64,000 nt of DNA from Macrotrachela quadricornifera. Taxonomy: Eukaryota > Rotifera > Eurotatoria > Philodinida > Philodinidae. A program made the translations under genes and the position numbers. The stretch spans positions 34,361 to 98,360 of the forward strand of contig JAJEKB010021932.1 in assembly GCA_022393335.1 (NCBI GenBank). Reading direction: 5' to 3'. Under the pieces are notes generated by a model. It worked only from the letters and a program-made list of their open reading frames with translations. It did not search any database and had not been told where the DNA came from. Every line of letters starts with the position of its first letter. Position 1 is the stretch's first letter. Shown here piece after piece: positions 11,841-23,926 of this stretch.

Positions 11841-14153
11841 TCATGCGTTAGTTGAATTTAATCCCAAGTTACTTAGTATTTGTTCAAAGTGACAAGAATA
11901 TTTGAATAGAGTACTGCGCAAGAGTAAGCCGGGTATGTTGCAGAAAAATCATGTTTCAATGATAACTTATTGAGAACATGTTCAGATACTTTGTTTTATT
12001 CTTTGTATATTGTTCTTTGAATTTTAGCATTTCCATTGTTTTATGATCTTGAATGAGTTCATTTCTTTTATTTTTTTGTGGGACGTATAGTCAAACGAGA
12101 AACGGACGTCAAAAAACGAACATTGTCATTAACCCTTTTCCACAAAAAGCTTAATCCATTAGAGAGGTCCCCTTTTCTTCCTATGCTTTGATAGTTAGCT
12201 TCGCAGTTATTTTTTCACCTTATTTGCGCCCCAGCGTCAATTTTTTTTTCATTTTTTTTGTACTTGTAAGGTTTTTACTTTAAATAAAATCTGATTACTG
12301 CAAACATATCTTAAATATTTTGCTGAAACATCGTCAAATATCTTCAATAGTAACAAGCAATGTATTATTGTCTTCATAAGTTGAAAAGTCACATATTTAG
12401 TTGATTATCAGTTTAATTGGCGTAATAGGACCGAGGACTACAGAATGTTGCTCAAGGTAGAACCTGAAGAGTTTGAACTTCTATGATCAGTTTTGATCTT
12501 CTAATGGTATTAGGAACTCACTAGATAGCAGCATATATTGCATTAATTTTCTCTTCACAATTAAAGAAATCACAAGTTTTGATAATTTATCTTTGGCATT
12601 GAACGGTCTTCCAAGTGTATCTTTTAAGTAAACAATAACAAAAACAATCAATTTTTTCTTTCATTCAATATCTCGTACCATAATTCTACTCTAACAAAAT
12701 TTAATTTGATTCATAATTTATTTTATATTGCAGTGTTCTTTTTCTGTGATTGAGAATAAAAATGACTTCAAGAACCTCGTTTCCTTTTATTGTTACTTCC
12801 AGTTGTGTGTACAATACCCTCGTGACTCCAGTAAAACACTTGAATAGAATAATCAAAATATCATCATATTGTGCTATTAGAAATCATCTGTTTGGTAGTT
12901 TGTCGTATATCTTGTTTTTTCAAAAACTACGACTGACACAATGAATGTTATGCATTCAAACTCGTCACCAAACAACAAAGTCATGATCAAACATTTTGTT
13001 TCTTCGTTTTTTCATATTTTCATTTTTATTTTTAAATTTTCCGTGTATTTTTTTATTTCAAATATACTTTCCTACTTACAAAATTGTACACACAAAAATG
13101 AGACGAAACATGAATTAAAACTTGATCAATTTACGGTACACAAATATAATGAGAAAAAAAAGAAATGTGCGCTTATCAATGATAATAAAAAATGTATAAA
13201 TACTTAAGGCAAGCTATCACGTTGAATACAATAATGATTGATTGACGCACAAAATCGTTCTTTTGTCGAGTATCGACGTGGTGTTTTTCGTATCAATATT
13301 GCACATACACATATTGAATTATGTCAGTCAAAATTTCATCAACTTTTTTTGTGTATTAAAGACAAAAATCATAAATTTCCCAGTAAAAACAAGTTCCAAA
13401 AATACATCGTTAGTATACAAATATTATTGAAGTTTTTTTGGCTATCTAATATTTCAAAAGTTTTACAATACTCTAAAAGATGTCGTTATAGTAAGCTTCC
13501 ATTGATTTTTTCTCAAAAATACATTTTCATACTAAATTAATAAGTAACTGTAAAGGTTTCTTCACAAATTTTTTATTAATAAGATCCTTAACATTGACTT
13601 TGTAAGCATTTCAGTTACGAAATAGATAAATTCAATAAGATTGTGACATATATTTTAACATGATCAAAGTTTTTGTCATTACATACATCAAAAATACACA
13701 ACAACCAAAACAAGCAAAGTACACACACAGACACACACACACACACACACACATTTAAAAATATACATACATATTAAAGGTTCATCTTTAATTCGAATTC
13801 TTATATAATATTCTTCAAAAATATTATTGATCAAAATAATACTGTATCAACAAAACCCACGTATGCTGCTCTATTACAAAAAAAACAAAGAAAAAAACAC
13901 GTTTTTAATATATTAGTATGGAATAGAAAAAGAATATCGACTAGCAAATATATATTGATACAATCATTTTAAAATAAATAATATAAATTCCAACATAAAA
14001 GTATCGGTTGTTGTCTTGAAGAAAAAAAATCAATATCAAAAAGATACAGAAGAATTCAGTCGAATCTTCTTTTTTATTTGATTTTACGTAAAAATAATTG
14101 GACAATTATTAATAATTGTTTGAATTTATAAATTTATCTTTTTGATAGATTTG
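11841..14153. other. Intergenic with a (CA)n microsatellite
   Basis: AT-rich, with several short open frames (12750-13540) of lysine- and phenylalanine-rich composition that look like chance. A CA microsatellite lies at about 13720-13753. No gene supported. Confidence 0.55.
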
Positions 14154-14158
14154 CTCAG
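14154..14158. repeat. Target site duplication (left) of LTR element
   Basis: CTCAG directly flanks the left LTR and is repeated exactly at 28574-28578. Five bp is the usual duplication length for Ty3/gypsy integrases. Confidence 0.93.
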
Positions 14159-14312
14159 TATTACGAGATATAGGATGGGGAGAGAAAATAAAATGATTTT
14201 ATCGTTCAGATCTGACTTTATTTTAAATAACAAAAATAACAATATAAATAAAATGGAGCTGATAGATCATATCACGCTCCTGGATAACATACCTTTCACA
14301 CACAAGAAAACA

Positions 14313-14347
<35 letters not shown>

Positions 14348-14509
14348 AAGAGAAGAAGAGAAAGGAAAGTAATCAAATACAGTAACAAAGAATATAATCA
14401 CTATATATCAGTATGATATCATTTGATATCACATGATATCATGTGAACCAGGGAAAAGAAAAGAAAGAAAAGGAAGATAAAGAAAAAGTCACAGAGACGA
14501 CCCCTAACA
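14159..14509 (-). repeat. 3' LTR (left copy)
   Basis: Read on the minus strand it begins TGTTAGGGGTCGTC and ends CTCGTAATA, so the ends are TG...TA rather than TG...CA. It contains a (TA)n run near 14316-14342 and a palindrome-rich segment near 14410-14445 built from TGATATCA, including the 16-bp palindrome CACATGATATCATGTG. It differs from the right LTR by one C/T substitution and 2 bp of TA repeat. Confidence 0.95.
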
Positions 14510-14689
14510 GTCGCCCTCTCAGAAAAGAAAATGTGTGTCCCCACACATGGTACAATAACAACAGTAACAGTCATAACAATTAATAATAACAAAAAAGAAG
14601 AAAAAAATATAAAAGTAAAAATAAAAATGTTTTTTCTTATTTTTTTTTCGAGATGGAGTCTTTCTTCGAATTTGATAAGGTTTCTTCCT

Positions 14690-14956
14690 TTATTTTGATC
14701 GGTTTTTTCTTATTTTTTTTATTCTTTGATAATGTTGTTCCGTAAACATATTATCGTCCAATTTTTCTTCGATTTGGTTTTTTATTGTTTCATTTTTGAC
14801 GTCAATGAATAGTGTATTTCCAACAACATTAATATTTTTATAATGAATATTCATATATATTAATATATCTTTTACGTCGTTGTCTGTAAATTTTGAATAA
14901 ATTTTTCTGATTACTTCAAATCTATATCGTTTTGCGCGTTTCTTTCTGTTTTTCAT
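14690..14956 (-). CDS. Small basic protein (88 aa) downstream of ORF3, unknown function
   Basis: An intact ORF inside the LTR element, starting 24 bp downstream of the ORF3 stop. It is strongly basic at both ends (MKNRKKRAKRYRF at the start, KKIRKNRSK at the end). The middle looks like a mixed alpha/beta fold (NINVVGNTLFIDVKNE). It has no signal peptide and no membrane segment. The basic ends would suit nucleic-acid binding, but that is inference. It may be a separate cistron or a detached tail of ORF3. I recognise no named family. Confidence 0.55.
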   Translation of the reverse strand: MKNRKKRAKRYRFEVIRKIYSKFTDNDVKDILIYMNIHYKNINVVGNTLFIDVKNETIKNQIEEKLDDNMFTEQHYQRIKKIRKNRSK

Positions 14957-14980
14957 TTGATTTCTTGTTAAGGGTTGACA

Positions 14981-16402
14981 TTATTGATGTTGTTGAGGTG
15001 ATTTTGTTGCTGTATGTTGTTGATGTTGTTGATGTTGTTTGAATGGTAAATGTATTTTCATAATTTCTGGTAATGAAAAATCATCATCATTATCACTTAC
15101 CATATCATAAGGTTCATCTTGTACATGAACCCTTTTCCTATGTTCATTTAAATGTTGTTGTTTGAACGGCAAGTGTATTTTCATAATTTCTGGTAATGAA
15201 AAATTATCATCATCACTTACCATTCCATAAGGTTCATCTTGTACATGAACCCCTGTTAATAAATCTTGTTTTTCTTCAGCTAGTAAATCATCATTATTTA
15301 ATATCGATTTGTCATTTGGTGTATATATTTCAAAATTATAATTAGTATCATCTAATGAATGTATATCATCATCCTCTTCTTCATAATAATTAAATGAGAA
15401 CTTATCATTAGATGTTGTTAATGGTAATTTTTGTACTAATTTTGTGACACCAAGACAATCATTTAATGCATAATTTATTAATAAATGTCTTATTTCTTCT
15501 TCATGTTTAATAACTTGATCTTTCATATACATAAATTGTCTTGGTACAGTTATTGTATTTAATTTTGTATCAAGACCACAACCAAAATTTCCAAGTGTAA
15601 ATCTTTTTGTTAACCATTCGTTGAATATGTTAAAAATTGCAAATTGAAGTGAATAACTTTCATTTGCTTTAATTTTTATATCTGGTGATGTTGGATAATT
15701 TTCATTAAAATAATTCTTAAATTCATCTTGAATGTTTCTTCCTTTAATACTATTAATATCATTTTCATCGAATAAATTATATCGATAAAAATCTTTAAAT
15801 TCATTTTGTATGTTTCCCCATGAATAAATTGTATTTCCATTTGAAAAACTAATTTTACATAATTTTCTAATTTTTTTAAATGTTGCTTCATTTTGTTCAG
15901 GTAAATGCATACATTCGATAAGTATTATAATTGATGGATTATCTTCATAAACGAATTCTATTTGTATTAATGCAGGTATTGATGGTTTTGATGGTATTAA
16001 TTGATCTTCTGTATCGATTGTATAATTTTTCACCAATGTTGCATAATTTATTAAATTGTTCAATACGTCCATAGTTGTTTGTTTATGAATATGGTAATAT
16101 CTATAAGTAAATAATGATTTAAAAAGATCACATTTACCTTGTTCATATAGATGTTTTAATCGGTTTTCTTCCTCCACCCGTTTACGTTGCCATTTTTTTG
16201 TTCGTTCATCCAATCTTTCCAGAGGTGTAATATATTGTGATGAACCTTGATGATGTGATGATAAAATTGTATTTGTTGTTGTTGTTGTTGCACAAATAAT
16301 TTTCGACATTTTTATATTAATAAATGATGTTGAAAGATAAATAATTGAAAAATAGTGTAAATTTCTAAAATGAGAAGTAGCGTATATAACCAGGACTTCC
16401 AT
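14981..16402 (-). CDS. LTR-element ORF3: DEDDy-type 3'-5' exonuclease-like protein
   Basis: 473 aa, uninterrupted, in the position where retroviruses carry env, but with no signal peptide or fusion-glycoprotein features. A likelier start is Met32 (MSKIICATTT). The motif order fits a DEDDy exonuclease: Exo I at 129-132 (IDTE); a hydrophobic strand at 144-150 (ALIQIEF); a candidate Exo II near 196-204 (GNIQNEFKD), with Glu where Asp is usual; the RNase D-like GCGLDTKLNT at 274-283; and Exo III at 311-315 (YALND). DEDDy enzymes trim 3' ends of RNA or single-stranded DNA. The C-terminus has two copies of a 32-33 residue acidic cassette (385-416 and 425-457, each with HVQDEPY and SLPEIMKIHLPFKQ) and a His/Gln-rich tail. 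I recall DEDDy ORF3s in bdelloid LTR elements. Expression probably needs splicing or its own promoter, since it lies 680 bp beyond pol. Confidence 0.72.
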   Translation of the reverse strand: MEVLVIYATSHFRNLHYFSIIYLSTSFINIKMSKIICATTTTTNTILSSHHQGSSQYITPLERLDERTKKWQRKRVEEENRLKHLYEQGKCDLFKSLFTYRYYHIHKQTTMDVLNNLINYATLVKNYTIDTEDQLIPSKPSIPALIQIEFVYEDNPSIIILIECMHLPEQNEATFKKIRKLCKISFSNGNTIYSWGNIQNEFKDFYRYNLFDENDINSIKGRNIQDEFKNYFNENYPTSPDIKIKANESYSLQFAIFNIFNEWLTKRFTLGNFGCGLDTKLNTITVPRQFMYMKDQVIKHEEEIRHLLINYALNDCLGVTKLVQKLPLTTSNDKFSFNYYEEEDDDIHSLDDTNYNFEIYTPNDKSILNNDDLLAEEKQDLLTGVHVQDEPYGMVSDDDNFSLPEIMKIHLPFKQQHLNEHRKRVHVQDEPYDMVSDNDDDFSLPEIMKIHLPFKQHQQHQQHTATKSPQQHQ

Positions 16403-17081
16403 GAGAAAGTCCTCTTATCCTGTTAATCTTCTCTCATGAACCCGTAGAAGGTTCATTTATAACCAATGTTGGTGATTGTTTAATTAATAATCATCGTATT
16501 GAATTTTTTTTTTTTTATAATCGTAATTGTATAATAATTTAATTAATGATAGACCATTTAATTCCATTCAAATAAATAATTATCAGATTAAATAAAAGCA
16601 AGCAATAATTTTTTTGGAAAAATTCGTGTTGCGTTGTTTAAATATAATATCTAATTTTGTGTAAAAATTATACGGTGGTGTGTGAATTACCATAAGAGAA
16701 AGGAGAAGAAAGAGAAGAGAAGAGAAAAGAAAAAAATTTATATATATATATGTGTGTGTATATATGTCCTACCGGAGGGAAAGAGAGAAGAATTTCAATA
16801 AAAGATATACATAAGAAAAGTATTAATTAAATGTTTACGTATATAAATTAAAGGTATGGAGAATAAGAAGAAAAGGAAAATCTATATAATATGCAGAACG
16901 GAGAACGAGAGAAACAGAAAGAAAGATAAAAATGGATGAATAAGTGTGAATATATATTGGATATATAAGTGACCTTTTTAGGGTAATATTAATAGAATCG
17001 CTGTAAATGTGTTAAATTTGTTGAGTCATATATTTCTCCGTTCATGTAAGGGTCTAATGACATCTGTTGTGACTTGTCGTA
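16403..17081 (-). other. Non-coding spacer between pol and ORF3
   Basis: About 680 bp of AT-rich, partly purine-rich sequence with a TATATATATATGTGTGTGTA stretch near 16740. No coding signal. It could hold a splice acceptor or promoter for ORF3, but none can be singled out by eye. Confidence 0.5.
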
Positions 17082-20000
17082 TTAGTAGTGAACTTTGATA
17101 TGTTTAACAATATAAGTTTTTGATCCAAGTTTTTGTATTATTTGATACGGTCCTTCATATCTAATGTCGAATTTGTTTCGTCGATTAAGTGTTTGAATTA
17201 ACACTAAATCATTAATTTTATAAATTGGATTTGTGCGATAGCGATCATATCGTTGTTTATATTTCTTCTGCTGTTGTAATATATTTATTTTTGCCTGTTC
17301 AGTCAATGATGATAAATATTGTTTTAATTTTTTAACACGTTCTGGATCTTGTGAAAGGGTAACAATAGGTTGTTGATGATCAAATGGTAATATTGGTAAA
17401 CGACCATACATTAATTCAAATGGAATAATTCTAGTTGTTGTGTGAATACTTGTGTTGTAGTTGAATGTCACATATGGTAATTGTTCATCCCAATTTATTC
17501 GATTTTCATTTGATAATGTTGCTATTTTTGAATCCATTGTTGCATTATAACGTTCAACTTGTCCATTTGTCATCGGATGATAAGGTGTTGAGTATAAATG
17601 GGTAACACCTAATTTTTTAAATAATTGTGTCATCATTGAAGCCGTAAAGTGGGCTCCATTATCCGTAAGAATACATTTCGGAGTACCATATTTGAGAATG
17701 ACTTCTTCAATAAGAAAACGTGCTGCTGTTGTTGCAGTGCAATCCCGTACTGCTTTAGTAATAACAAATTTGGATAAAACATCGGTTAATGTAATAATAT
17801 ATTTATTTCCATTTTTCGATGTTGGTGTAATCGGTCCATGGAAATCCATTGTAAGTAATTGCCATACTCCTTCAGGAGGTTTAATTGGTTGTAGAGCACC
17901 TGGTGGCTTTTGTCGTAAATGATTATTTTGTAAACATGGTATACATGATTTCACATAATTCCGTATATCGTGAATCATTGATGGCCAAAAATATCTCTGT
18001 TGAATTTTTTGGATGGTTCTATTCCGACCAAAATGTGCTCCGTTGGCTGGTGTATCATGATAAATTTTAATTATGTCGGATCTGATTCGTCCCTTGGGTA
18101 CAAATGGTACTGGTTGAGATGATTTTTTCATTAACATATCATCTTCCACAAAGTATCCCTTGAAATTATTAATGTGTGTCATCATATATTTTGTCTCTTC
18201 ATTTTGATGTTGTAGTTCCCTTAATTGCTCATATGTAAATGGTATGATTCGATCACCAATAACATTTGTAGGTTGTTGTTTATCTTCCGAGTTACAGGAA
18301 CGATCGATTAATGAATCGACATCCCTTTTTTGTTGGTGTTCGTCACAGAACTGATCGACCGTATGGTCGTCATTCCTCTTAGTATGTTGCTGTTTTGCTT
18401 GTGCTCGAGTAACGACAGAAGCTGTAATAGCTGTTATCATCGGGTTTTCAGTTTGTGTTGATTGAGATTTAATTGGAATATAATCATCTTCATCGTAAGA
18501 TACGTTATCCAATGGTGAACGTGATAGATAATCTGCTACTGTATTGTGTTTTCCTTTAATATAACGAACCATAAATTTATATTGTTGCAATTTCAGGCGC
18601 CATCGTTCGCATTTCGAATTTAATTGTTGTTTTGTATTAAATGGTACTAAAGGTTTATGGTCTGTTTCGATCATAAATTCACGTCCGTCTAGATATTTAT
18701 GCCACTTTTCAATTGCATATATAATCGCATAACACTCTTGTTCGGTTGCAGGCCAATTCATTTTTGTTGTTGTAAATTTCTTCGATACGTATGCAACCGG
18801 TAAATCACCATTTGGATGCGTTTGCATAAGTACCGCTCCTATTCCAATTTTTGATGCATCGGTCTGTATCTTAAATGGTAAATTTTCATCTGGAATGCGT
18901 AATACTAGATCATTTGTTAATATTCGTTTTAGTTCATTAAATGCATCTAGTTCTTCATCAGATAAAATGATGGATGCCGATTGTGATTTCTTCGATCGTT
19001 GTTCTTTTGTTGTCGATGCAAATTTATACAATGGTTCGGCAATAATAGAAAATTTTGGTATAAATTCACGATAATATTCTTCCGCTTTGACAAAGCGAAA
19101 AGCTTCTCTGGCTGTTGTTGGTGGTAGGGTTTCTGATAGTGCACGAATATTTTCGGTATTGGGTCTGATATTACCATTTTCAATATGATGACCCAAATAA
19201 TCAATGGATGTTTTAGTTATATGACATTTTTCCACATTGAGGCGAAAATTTGCGATATTTAAACGATTGAGGATGTCATCAAGATGAATTAAATGCTGGT
19301 CGAAGGACGATGAGTATATGATAACATCGTCCAGATAAGCTAGCGAATATTGCCATCTCGTTGGTCCAAGTATTTTGCTAACGATACGTTGAAATGCTGG
19401 TGGACCATTGGTCACACCTTGCGGTAACACTGTAAATTTATATTGTTGATCTCTTGTTGAAAATGCTGTTTTTGGACGGTCTTTTCGATCAAGTGCAACT
19501 TGAAAATAACCTTATTTAAAATCAATTGTAGTGTAATATTCAGCTTGTGATAAATGATCGAAAATGTCATCAATCCTAGGTATTGGAAATGCGTCTTTTG
19601 TAGTAGTATTGTTTAATTTCCTGAAGTCCACACAAAATCTAAACGATCCATCTTTCTTGCGCACCAAGACTATGGGCGACGACCATGGTGATGTAGATTC
19701 TTCAATTATTCCTTGTTTTATTAATTTATTTATTTCTTGTTTTTGTATTTGTTCATCCTTGTATGAAACACGATATGGTGGAGTATATACTGGTGGATGA
19801 CTACCAGTTTCAATAGCGTGACGGACTGTTGTCTCGATAATGGATGGTTGACGAAGATCAAATAATTTTCCGTACTTCCATAAAATGCGTTGTAATTGTT
19901 GCTTTTGATTCAAATTGTCAATATGTGATGTTAAGTTTTCAATTTTGTCTCTTATATCTTGTGGATAACATTTTTCACGTAAATGTTGTTGTAAATCATT

Positions 20001-20557
20001 CCGAGTCAGGAATTGTTCTTGACAAACATAACACTGATGTTGTTCGTTATCATTCCGGTTGCTCTTACAGGTAAAGTCTATAAATCGGACCTTCCTTTCT
20101 GGTTTTGGTAATGGAGCACAGAAACGACTCTCGATGAGATCATTCCTATCGTTAATAGATGTTTTTCGGTGTGTTGGTTGGCAAGTTCCTATATTGGCTA
20201 ACACCGGTAAAATAAAGTAATTATTCGATTCTGACTGACATGAAATATATCCGAGTTTGGTATTTTTTGATAATGTCCGTTGTCGATTATTTGCGTTAAT
20301 AATCATAAGTTTGCTTTTGCTGTTATCTATTCGAATTAATGCACTTGTTATTAGTAGTTGTTTCGAGTATAAATTCGAAGCTGGTTCAAATAAAACTCCA
20401 GTTGTATTGTTCATTCGTGATGGAACTTTCACATTAATGCATCGCTCTGAATATGGTGGTAAAGTAATTTCGTCGATTAGTAATACTGGCAATTGAACAT
20501 CAGGTGGATTAATAAATGGTGTTGTTGCTGTTATTCGATGGTATCTATCAGTAAGAA
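17082..20557 (-). pseudogene. pol: reverse transcriptase, RNase H and integrase with one in-frame stop
   Basis: This is the continuation of the protease frame beyond the nested LINE. The part upstream of the stop (19515-20557) carries the linker, one C2H2-like finger (CYVCQEQFLTRNDLQQHLREKC) and the first RT blocks (FRFCVDFRKLN). A TAA at 19512-19514 interrupts the RT just after the IDFK motif. The same frame then runs for 782 codons to 17082. Counting from its first Met: RT active site YLDD at 32-35; RNase H with TDAS at 189-192, TDHKPL at 255-260 and the KHNTVADYLSR tail; integrase zinc finger H457, H465, C495, C498; and DDE residues D528 (MDFHG), D589 (TDNGAHF) and E625 (GQVERYN). It ends in a basic chromodomain-free tail. 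Only the single stop and the LINE insertion break it. Confidence 0.93.
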
Positions 20558-20569
20558 AAATGCGTTGCT
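20558..20569. repeat. Target site duplication of nested LINE (left)
   Basis: AAATGCGTTGCT, repeated exactly at 26433-26444. On the minus strand the LINE's poly(A) abuts this copy. Confidence 0.93.
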
Positions 20570-20945
20570 TGTTTTTTTTTTTGAGTATGCGTTTGTATGC
20601 GTTTGTTTATTGTTACACTCTGAAGTGCTTACAAGACGGACAATGAAACACTAAGCGTAAACTGCAGTTAGATTAACAACTTCAGCATGATACTTGTTTT
20701 ACATTGTTAAACAAGGCATATACTATGAATGGGCCACATGGAGAGTGGGTACGGGATAAAAAGATACAGGTTAAAAAAAAAAGAGAAGAGGAAGACAGGA
20801 AAAAAAAAGCACAGGGAAGAAAAGAAAAAAAAAAGGGAGAAGAGAGAAAAAAAGGATTTTGTATGGGGTTCAATACTCGAGAGTAGTGATGAAAATAAGG
20901 AGCGCACATGGGGAAGAGAAACACCAATAATAAGTTTTAGGTTTT
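20570..20945 (-). other. LINE 3' UTR and poly(A)
   Basis: 376 bp between the ORF2 stop and the target duplication. It contains a long pyrimidine tract on the minus strand (20770-20860) and ends in poly(A). The open frames seen here on both strands are low-complexity artefacts. Confidence 0.8.
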
Positions 20946-23840
20946 TCATCTGTATAGAAATTCAATCCATTGAAGCAGCAATGATTCATGTCTTGATTTA
21001 AGATGTCTGACTCTTTTCAATTGGAATAGATGACCAAGATGATCATTTTTTCTTTTTTTAAAAGAGTCCCAATAGAAAATATCATTGAAAAATATTGAAC
21101 GGATCAAATCCGATTTTTCAATTCTCTTTAGCCTCTTCTGTATGTAGTTTTTTACATATACTTCTAATGGTTGTTCTTTTGTTATTTTAAAGAGATCTGA
21201 TGCACGTGCGTAGGGACAACGATGCACTAGTCTTATGTTATTTTTGAACTTTCTTAAAAGTAATTCTTTCTGAGTTTTAGGCAAGAATGGGTATATCGGC
21301 ATGATCCATGCGAAATACGGAAAGCTGTAAGAAAAGAAACATCTTCTCAAAGCATCTGTTGATAACGCTCTACCTCCCTTCATCCATTTTAGTTTGCTAT
21401 AAGTTCGCTGAATGTTTTCAAGAGTTCTATCGATCGTTGGCTTCAGAGACAGTTTGCTGGTCCATGAAAAACCCAAATACTTGAACTCTTTAATGACTTG
21501 TAGTTTTTGATTTTCCATGAGTATCTCTACTACTGGAATTTTAACTTGAGAGTGAAAAATTTGCACTACTGTCTTCGACAGATTTATCGGCTGTTTCCAA
21601 TTTCTGGAGTAGTTAGCTATTTCATTACATATTCTTGTTCCTTGTGTCTCTAAGAATTTGATCATGGGGGCGAGCTTTTTACTCAATGGTGGAGTTATGA
21701 GAACATTTAGATCGTCGGCAAAAATATGACTAGAGTGAGCGCCTAAATATTTAACCAAGTCACAATGATACACGATGAATAGGTATGGACTCAAGCTGCT
21801 CCCTTGAGGTAGACCTACGTGCATCTCAAAAATGTTAGATTTACTTTTTCCGAAAACAACGTATGCTCTGCGATTATTTAACCAAGAGACGATTAATTTC
21901 AACAATTCTGTGGGTAAGCCGAGTCTGTATAGCTTTGCGATTAAGCCTTTGTGCCAAACTTTATCGTATGCTTTCTGATAGTCAACATATACTGCTAGTG
22001 TTGGGATATTTGCTGCTAGATTGTTTTTTACTTCTTGATAGATCGATAAAACTCTGGTTGATAGTAAACATCCTGGTCGGAATCCAGATTGTTCAGGTGG
22101 AATTAAACTATGGGATTCAGCCCAATATCGCACTCGTTCTAATATAATTTTTTCAAAGATTTTGGAATGCGTTGCTAAGAGTGAAATAGGTCGAGTTTGA
22201 TCACAACGAGACACTCCTGTTTTCAGTTTATTCAACGTAACTATTTTGGCTATTTTCCAGACATTAGGGTATCTGCATTCATTTAACCAGGTATTGAAAC
22301 ATTTTACTAAACATGTGATATAACTGGGTAGGATACGTTTAATCATAAAATTTGACACTTCATCAAGGCCAGAAGATTTTTTTGGTTTCAATTTGGAGAT
22401 TTGTTTTTTAATTTCTATGAAACTCGTCGACTCATTTCCAGTGTTTAAATCTGCTAGTTTTTTTGTTAGTTCTGTATATTCCAATTCTATTGTCCGTTCA
22501 TGTGGGTCAGACATATCTGTAATTTGTGATTTGAATTGATCAGAGTAGTATCGGTAAAGTTCACCACTAATTTCATTCTCCTCCAACAAAATATTCTTCT
22601 CTGTATCTAATTTCGAGAACGGTAGTGTTCTCTGTTTATACACTTTAGAAAGGTGTTGCCAAAATGCATTTTCAGTGTTGTCATGAGTTTGTTGAATTTT
22701 TTCTAGAAACTCTTGCCAGTTATTTGATTTATATTTTGCAATTTCGGTTCTTGCTTCTCTTGTTAATACACGTAGCAGTACTCTTGTGTTCTCATTTGTA
22801 TTATATGTATCTCTTTCTCGATAATACTTATTTCTCACTCTTTTTACTTCTTTTAGTTTTTGGATGAGATAAGGGGGTAACGCTGGTCTAAATTTTTCTT
22901 TTTCTTTCCATTCTGTGATTCTGTTTTTTAGAGAGGAAAGGAAGAGCACGTAATTTACATACCAATCATCAACCGACCTCGCTCTATTCTGTTCGTTTAT
23001 CCAGAATTCCTGTAACAACGTGAGAATGGCTTCATACGCCTTCCAATTCACATAAGGGAACATTTAATTCTTATCGAATCCGACATTCTCGCACGTTAGA
23101 ATTATTGGCCAGTGATCACTAGTGCCTATTTTTAGAGTCTCTCCTTTTATTCCTCCTACGTTTGAGAATGTTAAATCGATGTTTCTGTTCGAACGTTTTC
23201 AAGAATGCGATGTTGTTGGTATGTAACACAGATTATTTTTTTCTATCCATTCTTTTAAGATTCGACCTCGAGTATCGGATGATTCACTACCCCACTCTAT
23301 AGTGGATGCATTGAAGTCACCCGTTATAATTGTATTTCGAATGATATATGGTTCTAACTCACCTAAACTTCTCTTCTGGCCTTGTGGCCAGTAAATTGCA
23401 ACTATTCTAATTGTTTCTGAGAGCCCAAAAATATCAAGAATAATTGTATTCTCAACATTTGATGCAACTCTCGAAGCTTTTAAATGTTTTCCTATTGCTA
23501 CACAAACACCTCCACTTTTATTTGTTCCTCGCTGATAAAAAACGTTAAAGTGAGGTATTTTGGAAGTGTTCCATAGTTCTCCAACTTCCGTAAACACACA
23601 TATGTGTGATTCAGATTTATAAACCAGATCGATTACTTCCAAACTTCTGGCTCCCCATCCTTGTACATTATAACAAAGAATATTCAAGGGGTTACGTTCT
23701 TTTACTGTTTCTGCCGGAGTTAGATTCTCCCATTTAGTGAGGATATTTTCTAAAGTACCCGCTGTATACCATTCAGTAAGAACCTTATCTACTAGTTTCT
23801 GATCTTTTTTCTTAAATCCCCATTGATTAAATTGATTCAT
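20946..23840 (-). pseudogene. LINE ORF2: APE endonuclease and reverse transcriptase, two in-frame stops
   Basis: One continuous frame broken by TGA at 23199-23201 and TAA at 23064-23066. The first 213 codons form the endonuclease: CYNVQGW (56-62), catalytic Glu in FTEVGE (85), SGGVCVAI (109-116) and GDFNA (174-178). The IDLTFSN strand and the terminal SDH motif lie between the two stops (about 23115-23175). Beyond the second stop, 705 codons form the RT, with YVDYQKAYDKVWH holding the first catalytic Asp at 361, GLPQGSSLSPYLF at 418-430 and FADD at 448-451. The C-terminal 200 residues are a thumb and cysteine-poor tail. The enzyme nicks target DNA and primes reverse transcription from it. Confidence 0.93.
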
Positions 23841-23926
23841 TGCTGCTTCTTTAGGAAAGAAGGGAGGAGGGAAAGAAGGGAAAATGTTTTCGCATCTACT
23901 CGTAATATTGAAACATTAGTACTCAT

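Noticed and set aside
12750..13540. Cluster of short open frames
   Set aside because: AT-rich composition, Phe/Lys/Ile-dominated translation, overlapping frames, and no domain or splice logic.
14981..16402. ORF3 as an envelope gene
   Set aside because: It has no signal peptide, cleavage site or membrane anchor. The acidic motifs and GCGLDTKLNT/YALND blocks fit a nuclease instead.
20682..21001. Overlapping open frames on both strands in the LINE 3' UTR
   Set aside because: They are low-complexity Lys/Glu or Phe/Ser translations of a purine/pyrimidine tract.
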